Assembly: GCF_001258055.1 (NCBI RefSeq)
Contig: NZ_CVRM01000037.1
Span: 85,243-149,242, forward strand
Length of the DNA stretch: 64,000 nucleotides
Direction of reading: 5' to 3'
Source: Phaeobacter italicus
Lineage (GTDB): Bacteria; Pseudomonadota; Alphaproteobacteria; Rhodobacterales; Rhodobacteraceae
The translations under genes were made by a program, and so were the position numbers. Shown here in pieces: positions 1 to 8,451 of this stretch (the stretch's first letter is position 1; each line of letters begins with the position of its first letter). Below the pieces are notes generated by a model that did no database searches, was not told the origin of the DNA, and worked only from the letters and a program-made list of their open reading frames with translations.

Positions 1-878
1 ATGTTCTCGCTCGACAGGCCCGCAACCCCAAGAGTAAAGGCCTCGACCCCGTCGAAACGGATGATCTGACCGGGGTCATCGACCCGACCGCGATGGACAT
101 CTGCCATATCGACGACATTGATGACCTCACCTTGCGATCCCACTGTGAGACCCGCGATTTCAGAGACGGAGTCCGACCCTTCCGGTGCGCTCAGACGGGT
201 TTCGACCCCGTCGCTGTCTAGGCTGCCTGCCGGACGGACAGAGTTGGCCGTTGCCAGCGCGTTGGCCACTGCCCCGATGGGAATGTTCTGATTGACGGTG
301 ATGGCCATCTTCGGCTCAACAAAGATCGCTTCCTCTGGGAGGCCCGCGACCTGAACGTCAGCAACCCCATCAACGGCCAGCAACTCGCGGCGCAGAAAGG
401 TGGCCAATTCGTGCCGCTCGGCATCGGTGAACCCTTCGGCGGTGACGGCGTAGAACACACCGAACACGTCGCCAAAGCCATCATCGACATAGGGTTTTCC
501 CACGCCATCGGGCAGGCCGCGGGATGCGTTCTCGACCTTGGCGCGCAGCTTGGTCCAGAGCTGGGGCAGCTCTGTTCCGTCGAATGTGTCTTTCATCTCC
601 ACATCGATCCGGGATGATCCCGGTTGATTCATGGAGCGGATTTCCTTCACCTCGCCCATCTGCTGGATGGCGGATTCCAACGGTTCCGTCACTTCCAGCG
701 CGACCTGCTCAGCGCTCGCGCCGGGGTATTGGGTGATGACAACCGCCTGTTTGATGGTAAAGGCCGGATCCTCAAGCCGCCCGAGGTTCAAAAAACCCCA
801 GATCCCCCCGAAGAGGGCAGTGAGCATGATGATCCATGTATAGAGCGGCCGATTTATCGACCCGCGTGCGATATCCAT
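1..878 (-). CDS. RND efflux transporter permease, N-terminal part (cut by window edge)
   Basis: This is the inner-membrane pump of a resistance-nodulation-division efflux system, which should export small molecules using proton influx. The frame is open from the ATG at 876-878 to the left edge, giving about 292 residues; a complete pump is about 1000 residues, so the rest lies outside. An N-terminal membrane helix spans about residues 9-29 (WIIMLTALFGGIWGF). It is followed by the family-typical porter start (TQYPGASAEQVALEVTEPLE) and QMGEVKEIRSMNQPGSS. It begins 10 bases after the stop of the periplasmic adaptor gene, so regulator, adaptor and pump form one operon. The substrate cannot be told. 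Confidence 0.9.
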   Translation of the reverse strand, partial: MDIARGSINRPLYTWIIMLTALFGGIWGFLNLGRLEDPAFTIKQAVVITQYPGASAEQVALEVTEPLESAIQQMGEVKEIRSMNQPGSSRIDVEMKDTFDGTELPQLWTKLRAKVENASRGLPDGVGKPYVDDGFGDVFGVFYAVTAEGFTDAERHELATFLRRELLAVDGVADVQVAGLPEEAIFVEPKMAITVNQNIPIGAVANALATANSVRPAGSLDSDGVETRLSAPEGSDSVSEIAGLTVGSQGEVINVVDMADVHRGRVDDPGQIIRFDGVEAFTLGVAGLSSEN

Positions 879-888
879 GGTCTGCCTC

Positions 889-1932
889 TCAGTTGTTGAA
901 GCCGGTAAAGCGGCGAACCGCCTGACCATCGACAAGAGCACTGCCCCCGGTCAGAACGATTTCCTCGCCGCCATTCAGCCCGCTGAGGATCTCGATCTGG
1001 CCATTGTCAGTGGGGTTTGTTTCCACCTTGACCCAAGACACGGTTCCTTCGTCCGCCCCATTCGGGCTGAACAGCATGACCCCGGTCTCGCCGCTGGCCG
1101 AAGCCACAATCGCTGACGGGGGGACGATGACGCCGGTTTCACCGGTATCAACCTGGACTTGAACCGTTGCAGATGCACCGGGAAAGACCTGACGGTCTTC
1201 TGGCGGGCTCAGGCGAAAGGTGACACGGTAGGTTTGGCCGACACTGCTGGCTTCGGCATCAAACTCAAGGATCTGCAGCGGATAACGTGTATCACTGCCG
1301 GGAAAGGTCGCAGTGATGGTCAGCGCGTCTGTTTCTTCTTCCTGCTGGAACAGAACTTCTGGCACATCGACCTCGATGTGCAGTTCTGACATGTCATGCA
1401 ATCGCACGATCGGGGCACCCGCGCCTACAGTGCTGAAAAGGGCCACTTCACGACTGGAAACCAGCGCATCGAACGGGGCGTTCAGGGTCGCGTGCTCCAA
1501 TGCATATGATGCGTCACGCAACGCGATCGCCGTCAGCCCGGCCTGTGTTTCGGCATCGTCGATTGAAACCTGGCTTACGGTTCCTGTGAGCTTTTCCAGA
1601 CGCGCAACGGTTCGATCTGCCTGCTCCTTTTGCAGCTGAGCCTGTTCCAGCTTCAGCTCAAAAGGTTCCAGATCCAGCTCAGCGATCAAGGCCCCTTGTG
1701 GGACAAACGCCCCTTCTGTCACCGGAAATTTGACAACCTGCCCGGCAACCTGAAAGGCCAGATCGACTGTTTCCTTTGCTGTCACCTGTCCGAAAAATTC
1801 CCGCTTGATCGGTTTCGATCCAGCCTGAGCTTCCATCAGCTTCACCGGTTTTGCCACATCCTGTGCAAGGGCGGGCACCGCCCCCATCACAAGTCCCAGC
1901 ACCCCGGCCAGCAGTTTCGCGCCAACCTTCAT
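889..1932 (-). CDS. RND periplasmic adaptor subunit (HlyD/MFP family)
   Basis: This 347-residue membrane-fusion protein would join the RND pump to an outer-membrane channel. It starts with a signal peptide (basic residues, then LLAGVLGLVMGAVPALA, cleavage near residue 23). A lipoyl-like half (ETVDLAFQVAGQVVKFPV) follows, then a short alpha-hairpin (about residues 75-115, QAQLQKEQADRTVARLEKL), the second lipoyl half (LNAPFDALVSSREV) and beta-barrel and membrane-proximal domains. There is no lipobox cysteine, so it is probably anchored by its partner or soluble. It lies 4 bases after the MarR gene and 10 bases before the pump gene. Confidence 0.92.
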   Translation of the reverse strand: MKVGAKLLAGVLGLVMGAVPALAQDVAKPVKLMEAQAGSKPIKREFFGQVTAKETVDLAFQVAGQVVKFPVTEGAFVPQGALIAELDLEPFELKLEQAQLQKEQADRTVARLEKLTGTVSQVSIDDAETQAGLTAIALRDASYALEHATLNAPFDALVSSREVALFSTVGAGAPIVRLHDMSELHIEVDVPEVLFQQEEETDALTITATFPGSDTRYPLQILEFDAEASSVGQTYRVTFRLSPPEDRQVFPGASATVQVQVDTGETGVIVPPSAIVASASGETGVMLFSPNGADEGTVSWVKVETNPTDNGQIEILSGLNGGEEIVLTGGSALVDGQAVRRFTGFNN

Positions 1933-1936
1933 CTCG

Positions 1937-2392
1937 TCACTCCTTCCCGGACGGTTTCGTTTCCGTCGCTAGTATATTGTCATGAATTTTTGCAGACAGG
2001 GCCGCAAATTGTTGGGTTTCTTCTTCAGACAGTCCTGAAACCTCGCGAAACAGCTCTGCAGCGGCATTTTGCAGAGCCGCCCTCTGGACCTGCCCTGCGG
2101 GGGTAAGAACCAGTTGCCATGCCCGCCGATCCCTTGGGTCGCGCTCCCTCCGGATGAGGCCAAGCAACTCCAGACTGTCTGCTGCGGCGGTGACGGTGGA
2201 GGGCACAGTCTGCATCCTGCGGGCGAGCTCTCCCATCCTGCGCGGCTCATCCAGGCCGATCAACAGATGTGATTCCATTCGGTTCAATTCCGGCGCCTCC
2301 GGGGCATCGTCGATGCAGGCATCCACCTTCCAATACAGCGCAAAGACGCCAAGCAGAGCTGTCACTTCGGGGCAGTTTGCTGTCTTGGGCAT
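1937..2392 (-). CDS. MarR-family transcriptional regulator of the efflux operon
   Basis: This is a 151-residue winged-helix regulator. The HTH region is about residues 53-85 (MGELARRMQTVPSTVTAAAD), followed by the typical wing with the DPRDRRAWQLVLTPAG motif that touches DNA. As first gene of the regulator-adaptor-pump operon it is most likely a ligand-responsive repressor of its own operon, the usual arrangement for MarR proteins beside RND pumps. The ligand is unknown. The intergenic stretch 2393-2619 upstream would hold the operator and also the promoter of the rightward ketosynthase gene. Confidence 0.88.
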   Translation of the reverse strand: MPKTANCPEVTALLGVFALYWKVDACIDDAPEAPELNRMESHLLIGLDEPRRMGELARRMQTVPSTVTAAADSLELLGLIRRERDPRDRRAWQLVLTPAGQVQRAALQNAAAELFREVSGLSEEETQQFAALSAKIHDNILATETKPSGKE

Positions 2393-2619
2393 GGCTGTTG
2401 CTTCCTTTCGAACCGGGATGGCCTGGCTGTGCTCACGGGCATGTTACCCTCGCGCATATATTTCGGAACTCGAACCATTCAAGAAGTGAAAGTAAAATCT
2501 CTTATGCGCGCGGCTGACGTAGGTGCAGCCTGCGGTCTCATTGGGGCTGTGGATCTTGACCTTGTGCAACGATAATGCCCAGATATGCGGCACTCTGAAA
2601 ACCACCCGAAGGTTCCGTC

Positions 2620-3744
2620 ATGTTCACACCCGCCATCACCGGCACGGGCGTCTTCACCCCGTCACAGAAGATCACCAACGCCGAGCTGGTCGCGGCGTTC
2701 AATGCTTACGCGGACAAGACCAATGCAGAAAACGCCGAGGCGATTGCCGCGGGTGACATGGAGCCGCTTCAGCATTCCTCGGAAGAGTTCATTCTGAAGG
2801 CCTCTGGCATCGAACAGCGTTACGTCATGGACAAAAGCGGCGTTCTGGATCCCGAGGTCATGCATCCCCTGCTGCGTCAGCGCAGTGATGATGAACCCTC
2901 GATCATGGCGGAGATGGCTGTCGATGCGGCCAAGAAGGCGCTGGAACAGGCGGGCAAGACAGCCGCTGATGTGGATGCGGTTATCTGCGCTGCATCCAAT
3001 ATGGAGCGTGCATATCCTGCAGTTGCGATCGAGATCCAGCAGCTTCTTGGCATCCAGGGATTTGCCTTTGACATGAATGTCGCCTGCTCCTCGGCGACGT
3101 TCGGCATCCAAGCTGCCGCCGACATGGTGCGGTCCGGTTCTATCCGCTCGGCCCTGGTGGTGAACCCTGAAATCTGCTCGGGCCATCTGGAGTGGCGGGA
3201 CCGGGATTGCCACTTTATCTTTGGCGATGTGGCAACAGCGACCTTGATCGAACGCGAAGAGAACGCAACCGGTGCGTATTTTGAGATTCTCTCGACCCGC
3301 TGCGCGACCGAGTTTTCCAACAACATCCGCAATAACAACGGCTACCTGCGCCGCTCGCGTCCGGATGGTGTCCAGGACCGCCGCGACATGCAGTTCATGC
3401 AAAACGGGCGCAAAGTCTTCAAAGAAGTCCTGCCAATGGTCAGCCAGCATATCACTGACCACATGGACGCCGAGGGGATCACCAGTGATGAGCTGAAACG
3501 TCTGTGGCTGCATCAGGCCAACAAGACGATGAACGATTTCATCGGCAAAAAGGTTCTGGGACGCACGCCAGAGGACGGCGAACAGCCCAACATCCTGCAG
3601 GAATACGCAAACACCTCCTCTGCGGGCTCCATCATCGCGTTTTCGAAATACTCCGATGATCTGCAGAACGGAGATCTTGGCCTGATCTGTTCGTTTGGCG
3701 CAGGCTATTCGGTTGGGTCAGTGGTGTTGCGTCGCGTCAGCTGA
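2620..3744 (+). CDS. Beta-ketoacyl-ACP synthase III-like protein (long FabH type)
   Basis: This 374-residue thiolase-fold condensing enzyme keeps the Cys-His-Asn triad of KAS III: C156 in NVACSSATFG, H298 in LWLHQANKTM and N331 in YANTSSAGS. It is about 50 residues longer than housekeeping FabH, with an insertion near residues 25-70 (AFNAYADKTNAENAEAIA), as in the FabH-like proteins that elongate medium-chain acyl groups in other bacteria. It is therefore unlikely to be the main plsX-linked FabH. The exact acyl primer is not predictable from sequence. It is a single gene, ending at a strong bidirectional terminator. Confidence 0.85.
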   Translation: MFTPAITGTGVFTPSQKITNAELVAAFNAYADKTNAENAEAIAAGDMEPLQHSSEEFILKASGIEQRYVMDKSGVLDPEVMHPLLRQRSDDEPSIMAEMAVDAAKKALEQAGKTAADVDAVICAASNMERAYPAVAIEIQQLLGIQGFAFDMNVACSSATFGIQAAADMVRSGSIRSALVVNPEICSGHLEWRDRDCHFIFGDVATATLIEREENATGAYFEILSTRCATEFSNNIRNNNGYLRRSRPDGVQDRRDMQFMQNGRKVFKEVLPMVSQHITDHMDAEGITSDELKRLWLHQANKTMNDFIGKKVLGRTPEDGEQPNILQEYANTSSAGSIIAFSKYSDDLQNGDLGLICSFGAGYSVGSVVLRRVS

Positions 3745-3762
3745 TCCGCATCCCACTTGCAT

Positions 3763-3800
3763 AAAAAAACCCCGCCAGATTGTATGTCTGGCGGGGTTTT
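3763..3800. terminator. Bidirectional intrinsic terminator
   Basis: A perfect 10-bp stem (3770-3779 with 3787-3796, CCCCGCCAGA) and a 7-base loop are flanked by seven A on the left and four T on the right. It can stop the rightward ketosynthase and the leftward gene at 3828-4283. Confidence 0.9.
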
Positions 3801-3827
3801 CCATGTCAGCCGGTTCATCAATTGCGA

Positions 3828-4283
3828 TCAGCCGCTTTCCTCTTCGAGGTGCAGTTTCATATCCAGCAGAACCTGTTGCAGCATCACGGTCTCGCGCAGC
3901 AGACGCTTTGCTTCGTTGATGGTGATGATGCCATCGGCCATCGCTTCCTGATATTCGCTCATCAAGGTCGCAAACCGCTGGCTGAGCGCGATGACGTCAG
4001 AATTCACCCCGCCACTGCGCTCACTTGAACTGGATTCACCATAAGAGAGCGTGATGTTCTTGAGATCCGCCAGACCAGAGGTCACATGCGGGAAGGATGC
4101 TGCCGACTCGAGCTTGGCAACGGCATCAACAGGCATGAAACGATCCGCGTGTTCGGGATTGTCAGAGTAATACCGGCCCAATGTCGCCTTGGATTTCCCG
4201 GTGATCTGGCAGGCCGCTTCGATCCCGACATCCTTGACCAATGCCTCTGTGTGTTTTTTTAGATAAGTACCTACGTCTGCCAT
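3828..4283 (-). CDS. Conserved hypothetical protein with predicted N-terminal DNA-binding fold
   Basis: This 151-residue soluble protein is not recognised with certainty. The N-terminal 50 residues (VGIEAACQITGKSKATLGRYY) read like a helix-turn-helix of the kind seen in phage CII-like and other small regulators. Residues about 90-150 are mainly helical (SQRFATLMSEYQEAMADG, then INEAKRLLRETVMLQQVLL) and may form a coiled coil for oligomerisation. It ends in an acidic tail. No signal peptide or membrane helix is visible. It stands alone between a terminator and a 400-base non-coding stretch. A regulatory role is inference only. Confidence 0.65.
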   Translation of the reverse strand: MADVGTYLKKHTEALVKDVGIEAACQITGKSKATLGRYYSDNPEHADRFMPVDAVAKLESAASFPHVTSGLADLKNITLSYGESSSSERSGGVNSDVIALSQRFATLMSEYQEAMADGIITINEAKRLLRETVMLQQVLLDMKLHLEEESG

Positions 4284-4682
4284 ACAATTTCTACCTGGTT
4301 AAGACCCCTGCCCCTTTGGGGAAGAAACGCGTTAATTTCCCATTCCCGACTTTTAGATGAAATGAGATGCTATGGCTATCCCCGTGGTATCTGGGGAATT
4401 ACTTCGCCCCGGGTTCCTTAACGGCACTTTGGCGAAGCGGGCGGGGGCGTGTACTGTATGCCTCTGCCTGGGGCGTTTTCTGCCCAAGTCTGCACCCTGC
4501 CCTCGGCGATCATGAGGTTCCTTTCTCGGGTTGTTCCGCCTCTGTTTGATGGCCGATGGGCTGGGTGCGCGTTATTTGACCAATTGATCAATCCCCACAT
4601 CCCGTTTGCATCTTTCACTATGCCGTCACGGTCAGCGGAAAAAACCGTTCCATCCGCGACCCGCTCCGGCTACATCAGCGCC
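4284..4682. other. Non-coding interval with a long imperfect hairpin
   Basis: This is about 400 bases between the divergent hypothetical gene and thymidine kinase. It contains a nested stem: 4491-4497 pairs with 4563-4569, 4500-4507 with 4552-4560 (one bulged T), 4509-4512 with 4547-4550 and 4514-4517 with 4539-4542. The smaller hairpin 4469-4488 lies just outside. Frames across it lack ribosome-binding sites and family resemblance. It could be a structured RNA or the tdk leader; no known RNA family was recognised. Confidence 0.4.
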
Positions 4683-5273
4683 ATGGCCAAGCTCTATTTC
4701 AACTACTCCACCATGAACGCCGGCAAATCGACGGTGTTGTTGCAAGCCTCGCATAACTACCGCGAGAACAATATGGACACCTATCTGCTGACGGCTGCGA
4801 TTGATGATCGCGCAGGTCAGGGGCGCATCGCATCGCGGATCGGAATCGGCGCCGAGGCGGACATGTTCGTCTCAGACGATGATCTGTTTGACCGCGTGGT
4901 TGCCCGCCTCGCGCAGGGGCCGTTGGCGGCCATCTTTGTGGATGAGGCGCAGTTCCTGTCCCCCAAACAAGTCTGGCAGTTGGCCCGCGTGGTTGATGAC
5001 TTGCGGGTTCCAGTGCTGTGCTACGGGCTGCGCGTCGACTTCCAGGGCAATCTGTTCCCCGGCTCTGCGACCCTTCTAGCGCTGGCAGACGAAATGCGAG
5101 AGGTGCGCACGATCTGCCACTGCGGGAAAAAGGCCACAATGGTCATCCGTCAAGATGAGACCGGCCGCACCATCACCGAAGGGGAGCAAGTGCAGATCGG
5201 GGGCAATGAGACCTATGTCTCGCTATGCCGACGCCATTGGCGCGAGGCTACTGGCGATAATCCAGACGTCTGA
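4683..5273 (+). CDS. tdk: Thymidine kinase (type II)
   Basis: It phosphorylates thymidine to dTMP in pyrimidine salvage. The 196-residue length fits the bacterial/human TK1 class. The P-loop is MNAGKST (residues 11-17), the Walker B/catalytic acid is in IFVDEAQFL, and a four-cysteine zinc site comes from CHC in TICHCGKK plus the late cysteine in SLCRRHW. The frame is open far upstream, but the ATG at 4683 is chosen because MAKLYFNYSTMNAGKST is the family start and nothing before it is conserved. It is a single gene closed by a terminator. Confidence 0.95.
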   Translation: MAKLYFNYSTMNAGKSTVLLQASHNYRENNMDTYLLTAAIDDRAGQGRIASRIGIGAEADMFVSDDDLFDRVVARLAQGPLAAIFVDEAQFLSPKQVWQLARVVDDLRVPVLCYGLRVDFQGNLFPGSATLLALADEMREVRTICHCGKKATMVIRQDETGRTITEGEQVQIGGNETYVSLCRRHWREATGDNPDV

Positions 5274-5316
5274 GCCCGGCTGGTTTCTGTGCCCCCAATC
5301 GGCATCTCAATAGCCA

Positions 5317-5341
5317 GGGCGGGACAATCCCGCCCTTTTTC
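5317..5341 (+). terminator. Intrinsic terminator after tdk
   Basis: An 8-bp stem GGGCGGGA (5317-5324) pairs with TCCCGCCC (5328-5335) around a CAA loop and is followed by five T. Confidence 0.9.
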
Positions 5342-5360
5342 TGGTCAGGGCCAGCGGATG

Positions 5361-5400
5361 GATCAGCCGGATAGATCAGACCGGATAGATCAGACCGGGG
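5361..5400. repeat. Short tandem repeat at the end of the hydroxyacid dehydrogenase gene
   Basis: About three copies of a 13-14 base unit (GATCAGACCGGATA, first copy one base shorter, last copy partial). The array crosses the stop codon of the leftward dehydrogenase gene at 5390-5392, so unit loss or gain would mostly alter the 3' untranslated part. Confidence 0.7.
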
Positions 5401-6358
5401 TCACGAGCGCCTGACCGGCCACAAAGGCTGCAACATTATCGAGCGCCAGCTGCCCCATGTCGCTGCGCACCTCTTCCGTCGCGGTTCCCAGATGCGGCAG
5501 CAGTGTCACCTGATCCATCTGACGCAAGGCTTCAGGCACCTTGGGCTCAAACTCATAGACATCCAGCCCCGCCCCCGCGATCTGCCCCTGTTCGAGCGCA
5601 GCAATCAAAGCGGCCTCATCAACCACTTCTCCGCGGGCAATATTGATCAGCAACGCTGTTGAGCGCATTGCGCCCAGCACTTCGGCGGTGATCAGATGCC
5701 TGGTTTCGGCTCCCCCCGGCACTGCCAGCACCAAGACATCAACAGATGCCGCCAGTTCCAAGAGGCTGTTGGCACGTGTCACCGGGAAATCGGGCGTCTT
5801 GTTGCTGCGGGCCAGATAGCTCACCTCCATCGCAAACCCATAGTGACAGCGCCGCGCGATAGCCTCGCCAATACGGCCAAAGCCGACGATCCCCACGTGC
5901 TTGCCCGTCAGATGAAGGCCAAGCATTTGGGTAGGATGCCATCCCTGCCACGCCCCCGAGCGCACCAGACGCTCGCCCTCTCCTGCGCGCCGGGCCGTCA
6001 TCAACATCAACGTCATGGCAATATCGGCCGTTGCATCCGTCACCGCACCCGGCGTATTGCTGACTGCAATGCCTGCGGCTTTGGCTGCGGCAACATCAAT
6101 ATGATTAAAGCCAACACCGAAATTCGCCAGAAGCCGACAGCGCGGCTCTGGGACATCGGCAAATGTGGCCGCGTCAAAGGCATCCCCCAGCGTCGGAACA
6201 ACAATGTCAAAGTCGCGCAGCGCGCGTCTGCGGTCTTCCTGCGTGAGGGGCGAGGTCTCAGCCCGGATCTCGACGTCAAACTCCGCCCTTGCGCGCGCCT
6301 CAACGGCGGCAGTCATGGGGCGGGTGATCCATAGTTTGGGGCGTTTTACGTTGCTCAA
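5390..6358 (-). CDS. D-2-hydroxyacid dehydrogenase (glyoxylate/hydroxypyruvate reductase-like)
   Basis: This 322-residue NAD(P)-dependent oxidoreductase of the D-isomer-specific family probably reduces glyoxylate, hydroxypyruvate or a related 2-ketoacid. The Rossmann motif is GIVGFGRIGEAIA (about residues 156-168). The catalytic Arg is R242 in NIARGEVVDE, the acid lies in YEFEPKVPE and the His is H289 in LLPHLGTAT. The start is a TTG overlapping the csaA stop (TTGA), because the N-terminal RPKLWITRP strand belongs to the fold and no ATG precedes it in frame. It is last in the ybjN-proC-csaA operon. The exact substrate is uncertain. Confidence 0.88.
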   Translation of the reverse strand: MSNVKRPKLWITRPMTAAVEARARAEFDVEIRAETSPLTQEDRRRALRDFDIVVPTLGDAFDAATFADVPEPRCRLLANFGVGFNHIDVAAAKAAGIAVSNTPGAVTDATADIAMTLMLMTARRAGEGERLVRSGAWQGWHPTQMLGLHLTGKHVGIVGFGRIGEAIARRCHYGFAMEVSYLARSNKTPDFPVTRANSLLELAASVDVLVLAVPGGAETRHLITAEVLGAMRSTALLINIARGEVVDEAALIAALEQGQIAGAGLDVYEFEPKVPEALRQMDQVTLLPHLGTATEEVRSDMGQLALDNVAAFVAGQALVTPV

Positions 6359-6693
6359 TGCATCCGCCCCCCAATTGGAACCGGCCCATCCGGACCGATC
6401 AGAACAATCTCACCGCTTTCATCCGGCAATCCAAGGACAAGAACCTCGGACATGAATTTACCAATCTGGCGTGGGGGAAAGTTCACAACGGCCATGACCT
6501 GTTTTCCCACCAGTTTTTCCGGGCTGTAATGAGCGGTCACCTGCGCCGATGTTTTCTTGACGCCGATCTCTTCACCAAAATCCACCCACATCTTGATCGC
6601 GGGCTTGCGGGCTTCGGGATAATCCTCGGCGCGAATGACCTCACCCACCCGCACATCGACCTTCAGAAACTCATCAAAGGAAATCTCAGCCAC
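6355..6693 (-). CDS. csaA: CsaA-type tRNA-binding-domain protein
   Basis: This 112-residue protein consists of a single tRNA-binding OB-fold (EMAP/Trbp111 type), described in the family as a dimeric export chaperone or tRNA-binding protein. Diagnostic stretches are FLKVDVRVGEVI, ARKPAIKMWVDFG, TAHYSPEKLVGKQV and VNFPPRQIGKFMSEVL. The GTG at 6691-6693 is chosen because AAGGAG lies about 8 bases upstream and the length then matches the family; the open frame further upstream overlaps proC. It overlaps proC by 8 bases and the dehydrogenase by 4, so translation is probably coupled. Confidence 0.9.
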   Translation of the reverse strand: MAEISFDEFLKVDVRVGEVIRAEDYPEARKPAIKMWVDFGEEIGVKKTSAQVTAHYSPEKLVGKQVMAVVNFPPRQIGKFMSEVLVLGLPDESGEIVLIGPDGPVPIGGRMH

Positions 6694-7510
6694 GGGACAA
6701 CTCCTTGGAGCGCTCTGTCGCGGCCCCGACGGCACGACGCAAAAGCGTCGGGAAACCGTCAGCTTCATTCATCAAGACCTCAAGGGCAGCCTGTGTTGTA
6801 CCATTGGGGCTGGTCACGTTCACGCGTAGCTGCGAGGGGGTTTCCTCCGCCGCCTCTGCCAAGGCACCAGCCCCCGCAACCGTGGCTTTGGCCAGTTGCA
6901 TGGCCAGATCGGCAGGCAAACCCTCAGCCTCTCCTGCAGCGGCAAGCGTTTCAATCAGGTGAAAAACGTAAGCCGGCCCTGAGCCGCTGACACCCGTGAC
7001 GGCATCGATCTGACCTTCGCTTTCCAGCCGAACGATCTGACCAATCGCCTGCAACAGCGCCTCTGCGCGGTCCAGATCCGCACTGCTGGCTTGTGTGTTT
7101 CCAATGATTGCAGTGATCCCGCGACCGATGGCGGCGGGTGTATTGGGCATCGCCCGCACCAACGGTGTCTGTGAGCCCAGCAGATCTTCGAATGTGGCGA
7201 TGGACGTGCCTGCTGCAACCGAAATGAACAGGGTCGGACCATTCCCAAGCGACTGCATCTGGGGCAGCGCCTCTCCCATCATCTGGGGCTTGACCGCAAT
7301 CAACACGATGCCGGGCGCTTTGTCTCCCTCTGGCAGAGGGGCGTTGATCTGCACACCAGTCTGGCGCAACCAATCGGACGGATTGGGGTCGATCACCCAG
7401 ACTGCGTCCGGGGATACTCCCTGATCGAGCCAGCCTGCCAACATGGCTGACCCCATTTTCCCACAGCCCAGCAACGCAATACCGCGCGATGCGATTTCGG
7501 ATACCTGCAT
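6686..7510 (-). CDS. proC: Pyrroline-5-carboxylate reductase
   Basis: It catalyses the last step of proline synthesis, NAD(P)H-dependent reduction of 1-pyrroline-5-carboxylate. The protein has 274 residues with the N-terminal Rossmann motif LLGCGKMGSAMLAG. RAMPNTPAAIGRG forms the central binding segment, and the C-terminal dimerisation part carries VTGVSGSGPAYVF and VTSPNGTTQAAL. These are all ProC signatures. It sits between ybjN (39 bases upstream) and csaA (8-base overlap). Confidence 0.96.
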   Translation of the reverse strand: MQVSEIASRGIALLGCGKMGSAMLAGWLDQGVSPDAVWVIDPNPSDWLRQTGVQINAPLPEGDKAPGIVLIAVKPQMMGEALPQMQSLGNGPTLFISVAAGTSIATFEDLLGSQTPLVRAMPNTPAAIGRGITAIIGNTQASSADLDRAEALLQAIGQIVRLESEGQIDAVTGVSGSGPAYVFHLIETLAAAGEAEGLPADLAMQLAKATVAGAGALAEAAEETPSQLRVNVTSPNGTTQAALEVLMNEADGFPTLLRRAVGAATERSKELSRG

Positions 7511-7549
7511 TTCCCCTCCCCTTCGATAAATCCGGTTTGGGGAGAAGGT

Positions 7550-8050
7550 TTACGCGCGCCCGTAGGCCTCTGCAATGGCGACCTGCAGTGCCTCACGCGG
7601 GGGCTGCCCGCCCCACACCATCAACTGGATCGCCGGGTAATAGCGTTCGCAGTTTGACACCGCCGCATTGATCAACGTGTCGATCTGCTCAGCGCTGGCA
7701 ACCTGACCACCGGCCAGAACCAGCCCATAGCGGAACAACATCAGCTTATGTTCGGGCCAAAAGGTGAAACCACCCGCCCAGCACTGATCATTCATTTCGT
7801 TGATCAGCTCATACAGCTGGGGCAGTTTTTCCTTTGGCGGCTCCATTTCAAAGCTGCACACCATTCGCAGGGTTTCTTCATAGCCGGACCACGCGAGGGT
7901 CAGCGAATAGGTTCGCCACTGCCCTTCGACAGCCATGGCGATCTGGTCATCGCCAATGCGGTCAAAGTCCCAATCGTGATCGGAGGCCAGATGTTCGACA
8001 ATGTCGATAGGGTGAATTTCGTCTTCCAGAAACTGTTCGGAAAGAGCCAT
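7550..8050 (-). CDS. YbjN domain-containing protein
   Basis: This 166-residue cytosolic protein has the YbjN fold, which resembles type III secretion chaperones and has no settled function. Recognisable parts are HPIDIVEHLASDHDWDF, WRTYSLTLAWSGYEETLRM, LPQLYELINEMNDQCWAGGF and the C-terminal VWGGQPPREAL. The ATG at 8048-8050 is preferred over upstream in-frame starts because AGAGAGG precedes it and the homologous part begins there. As first gene before proC it carries the operon promoter. In roseobacters this pairing with proC is familiar to me, but the functional link is unknown. Confidence 0.88.
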   Translation of the reverse strand: MALSEQFLEDEIHPIDIVEHLASDHDWDFDRIGDDQIAMAVEGQWRTYSLTLAWSGYEETLRMVCSFEMEPPKEKLPQLYELINEMNDQCWAGGFTFWPEHKLMLFRYGLVLAGGQVASAEQIDTLINAAVSNCERYYPAIQLMVWGGQPPREALQVAIAEAYGRA

Positions 8051-8451
8051 GATGCCACCTCTCTGCTCTCTAGCAAAAGCGATGTCTGGCACCCCCAATT
8101 GCTAGCGGCCTGCTCAAGAAAGAGAGGGGTTTTCCGCCTCTCCTACTAGATATGGTGGCCGCCCGAAACGCATCTGGCAACCCTTTATTTGGGGATAACT
8201 GCAATAAGTTGTGGACGAATGAAAACTGCCCGCAAAATATCGTAACTTCGATCAATGTTGCGGCAATCGTCCTTTGTCACATGGAAACCCGCTGGGAAGC
8301 CGCCGCCGCACGGACGCAGGAACCACCCCGACCACAAAAGAAAACGCCGCCCCTCAAAGGGCGGCGCTGGTCCTTTTGGCTGGTCTTGTCAGCACTGTCC
8401 AGCATGGCGGCACCCCGCCGGGGGGCCAGCAAGCCAGAGCGGTTCAGCCGA
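8051..8451. other. Intergenic interval: ybjN promoter region and ubiK terminator
   Basis: About 400 bases with no supported gene. The left part should hold the promoter of the leftward ybjN-proC-csaA operon. The right part holds the terminator of leftward ubiK at 8337-8366. Frames crossing it have no ribosome-binding site or recognisable protein. Confidence 0.6.
8337..8366 (-). terminator. Intrinsic terminator after ubiK
   Basis: The 8-bp stem CGCCGCCC (8345-8352) with GGGCGGCG (8359-8366) is followed on the minus strand by a T-rich run (the complement of 8337-8344). Confidence 0.85.

Noticed and set aside
3828..4283. Prophage remnant
   Set aside because: The N-terminal HTH has some CII-like look, but there are no integrase, att repeats or other phage genes.
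4469..4569. 6S RNA, SRP RNA or tmRNA
   Set aside because: The hairpin upstream of tdk lacks a long closing stem with a central bubble (6S), the GGAAGGAAGCAGCC-like core (SRP) and a tag frame ending in Ala-Ala (tmRNA).
8051..8451. Coding frames in the ybjN-ubiK interval
   Set aside because: They overlap the terminator and promoter region, lack ribosome-binding sites and show no family resemblance.
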